A stretch of 12,522 nt of DNA from the NCBI GenBank assembly GCA_029856425.1, contig JAHQWZ010000029.1:1-12522 (forward strand), in the 5' to 3' direction. This document shows, in pieces, positions 1 through 5,536 of this stretch. Under the pieces are notes generated by a model, which was not told the origin of the DNA, did not search any database, and worked only from the letters and a program-made list of their open reading frames with translations. Numbering within the stretch: position 1 is the stretch's first letter; every line of letters starts with the position of its first letter. Made by a program: the position numbers and the translations under genes. Source of the DNA: Candidatus Thorarchaeota archaeon. Lineage in GTDB: Archaea; Asgardarchaeota; Thorarchaeia; Thorarchaeales; Thorarchaeaceae.

Positions 1-353
1 TCTCTTCCAAACACTAGCGCAACATCTCCACCCACACTAAAAGGGTCTGGCAAATCGGGAAGAGGTACAGCCGCGCGAGTCACACTATGATTTCGACCTA
101 CTCTCGCTGTGGCTGCCCAAGAAGCATGCATATCACTCAGAGCCTCTTCCAGACTTGGGAATATTCCTGCCCTTTCAAGGACTTCTACTGCCCGAACTGA
201 GAACATCTTTGCGTACTGGTCATTTCGAGGGTCCTCTCCCACAATCCTAAGCTTGCTGACCCCAAAGTTAGCCAAGACCCTTGCAGCGAATCCAACGTTT
301 CCGGGGTTCAATGGGCTAACTATTACGACTGTAATGTTCGATAGTCCGGTCAA
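1..353 (-). CDS. trmJ: SpoU/TrmJ-type RNA 2'-O-methyltransferase, N-terminal part (cut by window edge)
   Basis: Read on the minus strand from a TTG at 353, the frame stays open to the window edge for about 117 residues. It begins ITVVIVSPLNPGNVGFAAR and continues with NFGVSKLRIV, the classic N-terminal signature of SpoU (TrmH-family) 2'-O-ribose methyltransferases, in particular the TrmJ group that methylates position 32 of tRNA in archaea. The fragment ends at DVALVFGRE, the first conserved motif of the SPOUT knot; the rest of the SAM-binding region lies outside. An in-frame TGA just upstream leaves TTG 353 as the only ATG/GTG/TTG start, and GGTG sits 7 nt before it. It begins 14 nt after the stop of the GTPase gene, so co-transcription is likely. 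The family call is firm. tRNA versus another RNA as substrate is inferred, as is the symbol. Confidence 0.85.
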   Translation of the reverse strand, partial: MTGLSNITVVIVSPLNPGNVGFAARVLANFGVSKLRIVGEDPRNDQYAKMFSVRAVEVLERAGIFPSLEEALSDMHASWAATARVGRNHSVTRAAVPLPDLPDPFSVGGDVALVFGR

Positions 354-367
354 TTTCGAGCACCAAT

Positions 368-1546
368 CTACCTGCTCATTAGCTGCAGGATGTCACCATC
401 TTCAAGGGGATAGCTGAGTCCCACCTGTCTGCGCTTTATCTTGTCATTTGCGCGGAATATCACCGCAGCCCGGAACCTCTCGACGAAAAGCTCTTTGTGC
501 ACCTTTGCAGCAGCGTCCTCAACAATTGCCCCCTCTGGAAGGACAATCGGCTTGTCCTCTCTCTTTTTCCCAGGTATCTTTGTGTAGACCCTCAGTATGT
601 CGAGATGGTCATACAGCGCCCACTTCATTCCATCCAGGTTCTCTCCCGTTTTGGCAGAGATTGGAAATATCTCGAAACGCTTTCCATACTTCTCCGTCAG
701 TTCGGCAAACCTATCTTCAGACCCTGGCACATCACCCTTTGTGGCAATCACAAGCGCCCTCACATATGCCACACTCGCATCCATCGCGTCCACAAGCTGT
801 TCAAATGTTGCAGGTTTCTGCAATCGAACGATTATATTGGATATTCTTCGTGCCCTGAGGTATTCCTTGACTTCTTCAATGTCACCTTGATAGTTCTGAG
901 CTCCATAGATCATATGGCCACCCAGGCCAACCCGCTCAATTCTTACTGCACTCTGCTCTCTATTCAGTCTCACTCTAGCCCCGTCAAGCTCACTCAGAAT
1001 GATGCCCATCTGCATATCGATGTCCTGTGAGAGGTCGACAACAAGTGCTATGCAGTCAGTATTTCGTGCCACTGCGAGTGCTTGACGGCCCATTCCCGAC
1101 TCTCTAAAACCTTTAAACAGTCCCGGAATCTCCACGAGCTGGATGTTAATGTCTTCAAGGATGAGCATTGCAGGTGTAGGAATCGGTGTAGTGAAAGGAT
1201 AATCTCCAACATCAAGTTCGGCATTTGTGACGGAATTTATTATGGTAGACTTGCCGCTGTTAGTCACGCCCAAGAGACAGACTTGGCCTGCACCTTCCTT
1301 TCTGATGACTCCCTCTTCTGCTCCCCGTGTTCCTTTTCTTGTTCGCTCTTGCTCTCTCTGTTTCTCAACCTTCGCCTTGAGCTGTGCTAGCTTCTTGCGG
1401 TAGTCACCAACCATCCTTTCGGCACCCTTATGCCTAGGGGCTAAGGACAATAGCTTCTCTAGCTCTACAATACGCTGAGCTAAATCTTCTGTGTCCTCAT
1501 AGATCTGCCTTTGCTTGTCAAACTCAGGCGTTACATTGGTCGGCAA
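368..1546 (-). CDS. DRG/Obg-like TGS-domain GTPase
   Basis: This 392-residue GTPase has the layout of the DRG (developmentally regulated GTP-binding protein, COG1163-like) family. A charged N-terminal helical segment (about 20-75) is followed by a G domain with an inserted small domain and a C-terminal TGS domain (about 318-392). Visible motifs are the P-loop GVTNSGKST (93-101), switch I YPFTT (116-120), EIPG (139-142) in place of DxPG, TKGD (269-272) as G4, and SAK (297-299) as G5. Family members bind ribosomes or act in translation; that role is inferred. The start is TTG at 1546: TGA/TAA lie in frame just upstream, no ATG or GTG intervenes, and GGTG lies 7 nt before it. It follows trmY by 65 nt and precedes the SpoU gene by 14 nt. 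The G1 and G3 motifs differ from classical DRG (GFPSVGKST and DLPG), so it may be a distinct subgroup. Confidence 0.88.
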   Translation of the reverse strand: MPTNVTPEFDKQRQIYEDTEDLAQRIVELEKLLSLAPRHKGAERMVGDYRKKLAQLKAKVEKQREQERTRKGTRGAEEGVIRKEGAGQVCLLGVTNSGKSTIINSVTNAELDVGDYPFTTPIPTPAMLILEDINIQLVEIPGLFKGFRESGMGRQALAVARNTDCIALVVDLSQDIDMQMGIILSELDGARVRLNREQSAVRIERVGLGGHMIYGAQNYQGDIEEVKEYLRARRISNIIVRLQKPATFEQLVDAMDASVAYVRALVIATKGDVPGSEDRFAELTEKYGKRFEIFPISAKTGENLDGMKWALYDHLDILRVYTKIPGKKREDKPIVLPEGAIVEDAAAKVHKELFVERFRAAVIFRANDKIKRRQVGLSYPLEDGDILQLMSR

Positions 1547-1611
1547 AGCGTTGCACCATTATCAGTTTTCTGTCTAGGATTTCCTTCTGAAAGTTCTCAT
1601 TATGAAGGTTT

Positions 1612-2178
1612 TCAATCATTCCAATCTGATTTCAGATTTATATCGAGTATGAATCGCTCAGGATTCGGTGGTCTAGGAATAGCAAGGAATTGCTTTTTCA
1701 TTTTCGGATTCTCATGCGTTCCTATTCCGTAGACAAAGACGCCTGTCGTCCTGTTGTCTGTTTGCTCTGAATCTTCGTTTCCCATCACTGACACATACAC
1801 ATTTGATGGATCCCATTTTTGCAGCAAGCTATTGAAATCTGTTCGTGCCACCTCGATGCCATTATCCATCAATATCGCTTGGTCGACTGATAGGCGCTCA
1901 ACTACACGTGTTGACTTTAGTAGAAAGAATGAGATGGAACGCTCATCAGGTGAAACTCGCTTAAGGGTTTCACCCGAAAAGGTGATTACACGGAGGTCGC
2001 TTGTTTCACCCCACGCGATGCTTATTGACACATTCCTGCGCAGGTTTCCTGATAAGAAGAGTGCCACGTTAACACATCGACTTGCCACAATGACCTGGTG
2101 TGTGTTCTCTCCAGATTTCACTTGGGCTTCTTCTATTGGAAAGCCATCAAAAAGGACCAGAAAGCGCCGGTCCATCAT
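1612..2178 (-). CDS. trmY: TrmY-family tRNA (pseudouridine-54 N1)-methyltransferase
   Basis: This 188-residue protein matches the TrmY (DUF358) SPOUT family, which N1-methylates pseudouridine 54 in the T-loop of archaeal tRNAs using SAM. The diagnostic N-terminal half is clear: VIVASRCVNVALFLSGNLRR (about 29-48), then an aliphatic strand, a GETLKRVSPDERS segment corresponding to the family's G..L..L.PDERS motif, and a FFLLKS helix. The length is normal for the family. The C-terminal half is much less canonical: VFVYGIGTHENPKMKKQFL stands where a GDHxGFTEEE segment is usual, and the usual C-I-x(3)-HN ending is absent. The start is ATG-ATG at 2178, 32 nt after the srp54 stop, with a purine-rich GAGGG stretch upstream. 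The gene sits between srp54 and the GTPase on the same strand. Family membership is well supported; full catalytic competence is less certain. Confidence 0.8.
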   Translation of the reverse strand: MMDRRFLVLFDGFPIEEAQVKSGENTHQVIVASRCVNVALFLSGNLRRNVSISIAWGETSDLRVITFSGETLKRVSPDERSISFFLLKSTRVVERLSVDQAILMDNGIEVARTDFNSLLQKWDPSNVYVSVMGNEDSEQTDNRTTGVFVYGIGTHENPKMKKQFLAIPRPPNPERFILDINLKSDWND

Positions 2179-2210
2179 AGCGATTGCCCTCTAGGAGATA
2201 ACCCAATCTG

Positions 2211-3554
2211 CTACATACCAGGCAGTCCTGGTATTCCTGGCATTCCCCCGCGCCTTCCTCGGCGCGATCTGCCCATTTGCTTTATCATCTTTTGCATCTG
2301 CTGATGCTGTTTCAGCAGTTCGCGGACGTCACGTGTATCGGTGCCTGAGCCCCTCGCGATTCTCTGAATTCGTGATGATTTGATGATCCTTGGATTGTCC
2401 AATTCGTTCTTAGTCATGGAGCTCATGATGACCTCCCACTTTTTCATATTCTCCTCTTGGATCTGTGCAATGTCATCAGGAAGCTTGTATTGGAGTCCAA
2501 GCATCTCCATGACTTTGCCAATAGGCCCCATCTTCTTGAGCTGCTTAAGTTGTGCCATCATATCATTAAGCGAGAACTGACCTTTCATGAATCGCATAGT
2601 AGCATCTTCGTCGACCTCTATCTGAGCTTCTCTGACTTTCTCAATGAGACCCTTGATGTCAGACATTCCAAGCAGCCGACCGGCAAACTTCGTGGGATTG
2701 AATGGCTCAACAGCATCCATCCCTTCGCCTGTTCCAAGGAACTTAATTGGTGCCCCTGTTGCAGCTACTGCTGAAAGGGCTCCTCCTCCCTTGGCGCTGC
2801 CATCAAGTTTGGTGACTATGATTGAACCAATAGCCGTTGCATCTCTAAACGCCTCAGCCTGCACTCCTGCTTGTTGTCCTAGGGTGCCATCAACAACAAG
2901 AACTATCTCCTGAGGCTTGACAGCTTTTGAGATATCACGCATCTCCTTAATCAGACCGGTTTCCTCGCGGTGCCTTCCAGAGGTGTCCAGAAGGATGAGT
3001 TCAACACCTCTCTTCCTCATTTCGTCATAACCCTTCTTCGCGAGCTTGACGGCATCTTTCTCCTCTTCATCTCCCCAGAAGGGCACATTGGAGCGTTCGG
3101 CAAGTTGTTTCAGTTGGCTATAGGCGCCAGGTCGGAAATTGTCAGCGCAAATCACACCAGTCTTAATTCCCCTCTTCTGGAAGTATCGAGCAAGTTTGCC
3201 AACGGTGGTCGTCTTTCCTGAACCCTGTATCCCGACCATCATGACCAGATTCGGTTTTCCGGGATTGATAGTCAATGGAACGGTCTTCTCTCCCAGATAG
3301 AATGCAAGTGTGTCCCACACCACCTTGACGATGTGTTCGCGGCGAGATATCCCTCTTGGGAGGGACTCATCAAGTGCTTGCTCCTCAACTCTCTTTGTTA
3401 TAGCCATTACAAGTGTGACATCAACGTCAGCAACGAGAAGTGCACGTTGAATGTCTTTGGCAAGCTCCTTTACAAGCTCCTCATCTATGATGCTGGCACC
3501 AAACAGTTTCTTCAGTGCTGAGTTCAGTGCCTTTCCAAGACCTTCTAGGACCAA
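2211..3554 (-). CDS. srp54: Signal recognition particle 54 kDa protein (SRP54)
   Basis: SRP54 binds signal sequences emerging from the ribosome and, with SRP RNA and the receptor FtsY, delivers nascent chains to the membrane. This 447-residue protein has the full family length and order: N domain (1-95), GTPase G domain (about 100-295) and methionine-rich M domain (about 325-435). Visible motifs are P-loop GIQGSGKT (108-115), DNFRPGA (138-144), DTSGR (190-194), TKLDG (248-252) and the closing-loop GTGEG. The M domain carries the RNA-binding SRIQRIARGSG motif and ends in a basic, Gly/Met/Pro-rich tail. The start is TTG at 3554: MVLEGLGKAL is the expected family beginning, and a strong GGTGAG lies just upstream. 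It is the first gene of the minus-strand run and is divergent from the unknown gene at 3864. Confidence 0.97.
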   Translation of the reverse strand: MVLEGLGKALNSALKKLFGASIIDEELVKELAKDIQRALLVADVDVTLVMAITKRVEEQALDESLPRGISRREHIVKVVWDTLAFYLGEKTVPLTINPGKPNLVMMVGIQGSGKTTTVGKLARYFQKRGIKTGVICADNFRPGAYSQLKQLAERSNVPFWGDEEEKDAVKLAKKGYDEMRKRGVELILLDTSGRHREETGLIKEMRDISKAVKPQEIVLVVDGTLGQQAGVQAEAFRDATAIGSIIVTKLDGSAKGGGALSAVAATGAPIKFLGTGEGMDAVEPFNPTKFAGRLLGMSDIKGLIEKVREAQIEVDEDATMRFMKGQFSLNDMMAQLKQLKKMGPIGKVMEMLGLQYKLPDDIAQIQEENMKKWEVIMSSMTKNELDNPRIIKSSRIQRIARGSGTDTRDVRELLKQHQQMQKMIKQMGRSRRGRRGGMPGIPGLPGM

Positions 3555-3565
3555 AGCGACTCACC
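3555..3565 (-). promoter_or_regulatory. Ribosome binding site deciding the SRP54 TTG start
   Basis: On the minus strand GGTGAG (3560-3565) is followed by TCGCT and then TTG. This matches the archaeal anti-Shine-Dalgarno sequence well and supports the TTG start over any internal methionine. Confidence 0.7.
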
Positions 3566-3628
3566 GTGTTACCGAAAAGCAGTCCCGTCGTTCCGTCTTG
3601 TCCATATCAACCTTCGCAAAACCCATAT

Positions 3629-3642
3629 CTCACAATTTTGAG
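3629..3642. promoter_or_regulatory. 14-bp near-palindrome upstream of srp54
   Basis: CTCACAATTTTGAG is an inverted repeat of the form CTCAnAATTnTGAG with a single mismatched pair. Its AT-rich centre lies about 75-88 bp upstream of the srp54 start, where an archaeal promoter or operator could sit. No independent evidence of function. Confidence 0.3.
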
Positions 3643-3782
3643 TGAACTGTAAGAAACTCCTGTGTTCCACCCTTCTCACGACCGCTGTCACCAGCATCCG
3701 AAAGACCGGAGTCCTTCAGAGTGTTGTGAGCTTTGCCCTTCTTCACTGGAACATCGTTCCTCCGATGGGACCCGGTTTCTGT

Positions 3783-3827
3783 CCGCTGCATTGACTCACA
3801 CTCACCAGACCGTGTGAATGCAGACGG
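3783..3827. repeat. Bulged inverted repeat in the divergent intergenic region
   Basis: The left arm CCG-CTGCAT (3783-3791) plus TCACAC (3796-3801) pairs with GTGTGA-ATGCAG (3812-3823) plus CGG (3825-3827). This gives about 15 base pairs with small bulges (TGAC on the left, one A on the right) and a 10-nt loop. It lies about 40 bp upstream of the plus-strand gene start, so it could be an operator or a transcribed structure. This is a pairing observation only. Confidence 0.4.
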
Positions 3828-3863
3828 TTTTTCCACAGCACTTACCATGGCAGGGTCTTTGCC

Positions 3864-4478
3864 TTGAATAAAGAAGATCAGATGTATCTCATCCATCTAG
3901 TAGGAGGAGATGATGACATCCTAGAGAAATTGGAATATGAAACGACTGATGAGGTGATTGGTCTTCTGAGAAATCCATTCACACAAGGTGAGTATTATCA
4001 GTCAGCTGAGGGTGGTCTGTACACGTGGGAACCGAGGACTGACATATCATACGAGCAGATTGACACTGAAAATGGTCCACTAAGTCTGACCTTCCTTCGA
4101 CCGCGTGTTGAGAATGTGAGATTCCTCAATGGAACATATGTCCTTCCAAAGACTGCAAAGGAGGTCCTCGCGACCAACCTAGGTGAGGAGATCCCCATAG
4201 TGGCATCACCTGATTTGGACAGGTACAAGAAGGAGTGGAAACGGTGTTGGAATGTATGGTTTGCGAAATCAGACCTGGGAGTGGGACTACGGTCTATGGA
4301 GTATGAATACTGTACAATCTATGACATCGCACTACTCTTTGAATGTAGGCAGATAATTGATACTGATACAGGACTTCGACATCCAACCCAGGTGGCAATC
4401 AACAAACTGGACGAGGTTGACCTTCCGGAGGAACTGACACGTCGTGGTCGAATGAGAGAGTGTTTTCTTCGCAAATGA
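3864..4478 (+). CDS. Unrecognised protein, 204 residues
   Basis: I do not recognise this protein. It is soluble-looking and acidic, with no signal peptide, membrane segment or nucleotide-binding motif. It opens with a hydrophobic strand followed by an acidic turn (MYLIHLVGGDDDILEKLEY). The second half has a Trp-rich patch (EWKRCWNVWF), then EYEYCTIYDIALLFECRQII and a basic tail, RRGRMRECFLRK. Four Cys (in KRCW, EYC, FEC, REC) are scattered and form no evident metal motif. The start is taken at TTG 3864, with GGGT 7 nt upstream; ATG 3882 is the alternative and has no ribosome binding site. It is transcribed divergently from srp54 and ends 103 nt before the chosen pyrI start. Consistent codon use and length make it a real gene; its function is unknown. 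Confidence 0.75.
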   Translation: MNKEDQMYLIHLVGGDDDILEKLEYETTDEVIGLLRNPFTQGEYYQSAEGGLYTWEPRTDISYEQIDTENGPLSLTFLRPRVENVRFLNGTYVLPKTAKEVLATNLGEEIPIVASPDLDRYKKEWKRCWNVWFAKSDLGVGLRSMEYEYCTIYDIALLFECRQIIDTDTGLRHPTQVAINKLDEVDLPEELTRRGRMRECFLRK

Positions 4479-4581
4479 GATTTTGGTTCAACCTTCGCTT
4501 TCAACGTTGGCGCTCAAACGCATAGAAAGAGAGGAAGGGATAAAACGAACAGGCTATTCTCTACTCTCCCAGTGGACAGAG

Positions 4582-5073
4582 ATGAGTGATAGGAAGAAGG
4601 TCGAAGGCATTCGAGTTGTCAAAATATCTGATGGAACTGTGATTGATCACATCACAGCAGGTCACGCTCTACAAGTATTGCAGATTCTTGGAATAACTGG
4701 GAAAGAGGACTACGTTGTTACTCTGGCAATGAACATCAGTAGCTCCAAGACCGGGCGTAAGGACATTGTAAAGCTGGAACATAGATTCCTTGAGGGTCAT
4801 GAAGTAGCTCGCGTTGCTCTAGTAGCCCCGGATGCAACTCTGAATCTCATTGAGAATGGCAAAGTCACACGGAAGACACGTATCCAATTGCCAGATATGA
4901 TAGAGGATGTGATCACCTGTCCGAACCAGCGCTGTGTGACAAACAAGGAAAGAGAACCAGTCACACCTAAGTTTCAAGTCGTGGCCAAGGATCCAATATC
5001 TCTCAAATGCCACTATTGCTGGACAATGGTTGATGAAACCGACATCGTTGCTCAGTTTACACAAACAAAATGA
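4582..5073 (+). CDS. pyrI: Aspartate carbamoyltransferase regulatory chain PyrI
   Basis: PyrI is the regulatory chain of aspartate transcarbamoylase, the committed step of pyrimidine synthesis. It binds nucleotide effectors and links catalytic PyrB trimers through a zinc domain. The allosteric domain shows VVKISDGTVIDHITAGHAL (12-30) and VLQILGI. The zinc domain has its four ligands as C-x4-C (113, 118) and C-x2-C (143, 146), matching the family spacing. From ATG 4582 the protein is 163 residues, close to the usual 150. The frame is open upstream to a TTG at 4483, which would add 33 residues unlike any PyrI and has no ribosome binding site, so ATG 4582, preceded by AGTG 7 nt away, is preferred. 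PyrB is not in this window. atpF begins about 114 nt downstream. Confidence 0.93.
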   Translation: MSDRKKVEGIRVVKISDGTVIDHITAGHALQVLQILGITGKEDYVVTLAMNISSSKTGRKDIVKLEHRFLEGHEVARVALVAPDATLNLIENGKVTRKTRIQLPDMIEDVITCPNQRCVTNKEREPVTPKFQVVAKDPISLKCHYCWTMVDETDIVAQFTQTK

Positions 5074-5121
5074 TACATTGTTAGCCACGATGTCGAATGA
5101 AAACCTTAATTATCCCGACAT
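5040..5121 (+). repeat. Three-part set of complementary repeats between pyrI and atpF
   Basis: CGACATCG (5040-5047, end of pyrI) is the exact reverse complement of CGATGTCG (5088-5095), just after pyrI. A third element, CGACAT (5116-5121), can also pair with ATGTCG (5090-5095). The middle copy could therefore pair with either neighbour. One pairing encloses the pyrI stop, the other encloses the candidate atpF TATA box. Function is unproven. Confidence 0.4.
5104..5113 (+). promoter_or_regulatory. Candidate TATA box for atpF
   Basis: CCTTAATTAT follows an A-rich run and lies about 75-85 bp upstream of the chosen atpF start. A transcript would begin near 5135 and have a leader of about 50 nt. 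It is the most AT-rich stretch of this intergenic region. It is only a weak match to an archaeal TATA box. Confidence 0.4.
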
Positions 5122-5187
5122 TTGTTGCAGCCCCTCAGCAGAATACTGCTTCAACCCCGAAACAACGAAAACGGCGCGGAGCAACGA

Positions 5188-5511
5188 ATGGTCGGCAGCA
5201 AGATTGTAGTGATCGGAGACAGGGACACAGTCACTGGTTTTCAGATGGTTGGAGCCAATGAATGTGCCATTCCTACTACTCCCGAAGAAACACGAAATGC
5301 GCTGACCAGGTACTTCAGAGACCCAGATACTGGGCTGATAGTCATAACAGAACCTCTCGCCAAACCTATAGGGACTACGCTGATGGAGCTCTCTGAGGCA
5401 CCCGTCCCGGTCATACTGCTGATTCCCGACAGACGGGGGTCCACTGGTGCATATGAGGACGTCCTACGTGAATTGATTCGGAGGGCCGTTGGCATCGAGA
5501 TTAATGTCTAA
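5188..5511 (+). CDS. atpF: A-type ATP synthase subunit F
   Basis: Subunit F belongs to the central stalk of the archaeal A1 sector and contacts the A3B3 head during rotation. From ATG 5188 the protein is 107 residues, the normal family length. It opens with the characteristic KIVVIGDRDTVTGFQMVGAN strand-loop, followed by the TGLIVITEPLA and PVPVILLIPD strands and a C-terminal helix EDVLRELIRRAVGIEI. The frame extends upstream to a TTG at 5122, but those 22 extra residues are not family-like. GGAG lies 6 nt before ATG 5188 and supports it. It directly precedes atpA, the usual archaeal order, and the open atpA frame overlaps its stop, suggesting translational coupling. Despite the shared letter, this is the V/A-type F subunit, not the bacterial F-type b subunit. 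Confidence 0.93.
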   Translation: MVGSKIVVIGDRDTVTGFQMVGANECAIPTTPEETRNALTRYFRDPDTGLIVITEPLAKPIGTTLMELSEAPVPVILLIPDRRGSTGAYEDVLRELIRRAVGIEINV

Positions 5512-5536
5512 CTTTACAATGATGGAGCGAATGAAG

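Larger units (their letters stand above)
3555..3863. other. Divergent intergenic region between srp54 and the unknown 204-residue gene
   Basis: This stretch of about 309 bp separates two divergently read genes and should hold both promoters, yet shows no convincing TATA box. It contains a 14-bp near-palindrome (3629-3642), a short hairpin GGAAC-ATC-GTTCC (3748-3760) overlapping an alternative hairpin CATCG/CGATG (3752-3767), and a longer bulged hairpin (3783-3827). A minus-strand ORF of 88 codons (3630-3896, or 72 codons from an ATG at 3848) fills most of it. It is rich in Ser, Gly, Lys and Asp, resembles nothing I know, and lacks a ribosome binding site. I looked for tRNA, SRP RNA and RNase P RNA motifs and found none. 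Confidence 0.5.

Noticed and set aside
109..417. Plus-strand open frame opposite the SpoU methyltransferase
   Set aside because: It lies antisense to a clear SpoU-family sequence and runs into the end of the GTPase gene; a shadow frame.
497..1030. Long plus-strand open frame (177 codons) opposite the GTPase
   Set aside because: It is antisense to a well-supported GTPase, and its translation shows no domain-like pattern.
3630..3896. Minus-strand ORF of 88 codons upstream of srp54 as a confident gene
   Set aside because: Its start overlaps the beginning of the divergent 204-residue gene, no ribosome binding site precedes its ATG codons, and the product is Ser/Gly/Lys-rich with no family likeness. 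It is mentioned under the intergenic region only.
4483..4581. N-terminal extension of PyrI from TTG 4483
   Set aside because: No ribosome binding site lies before the TTG, and the 33 extra residues have no counterpart in PyrI.
5504..5536. atpA starting at the ATG overlapping the atpF stop (or further upstream at TTG 5489)
   Set aside because: It would add 11 residues not typical of the family and has a weaker ribosome binding site than ATG 5537. It remains a possible alternative.
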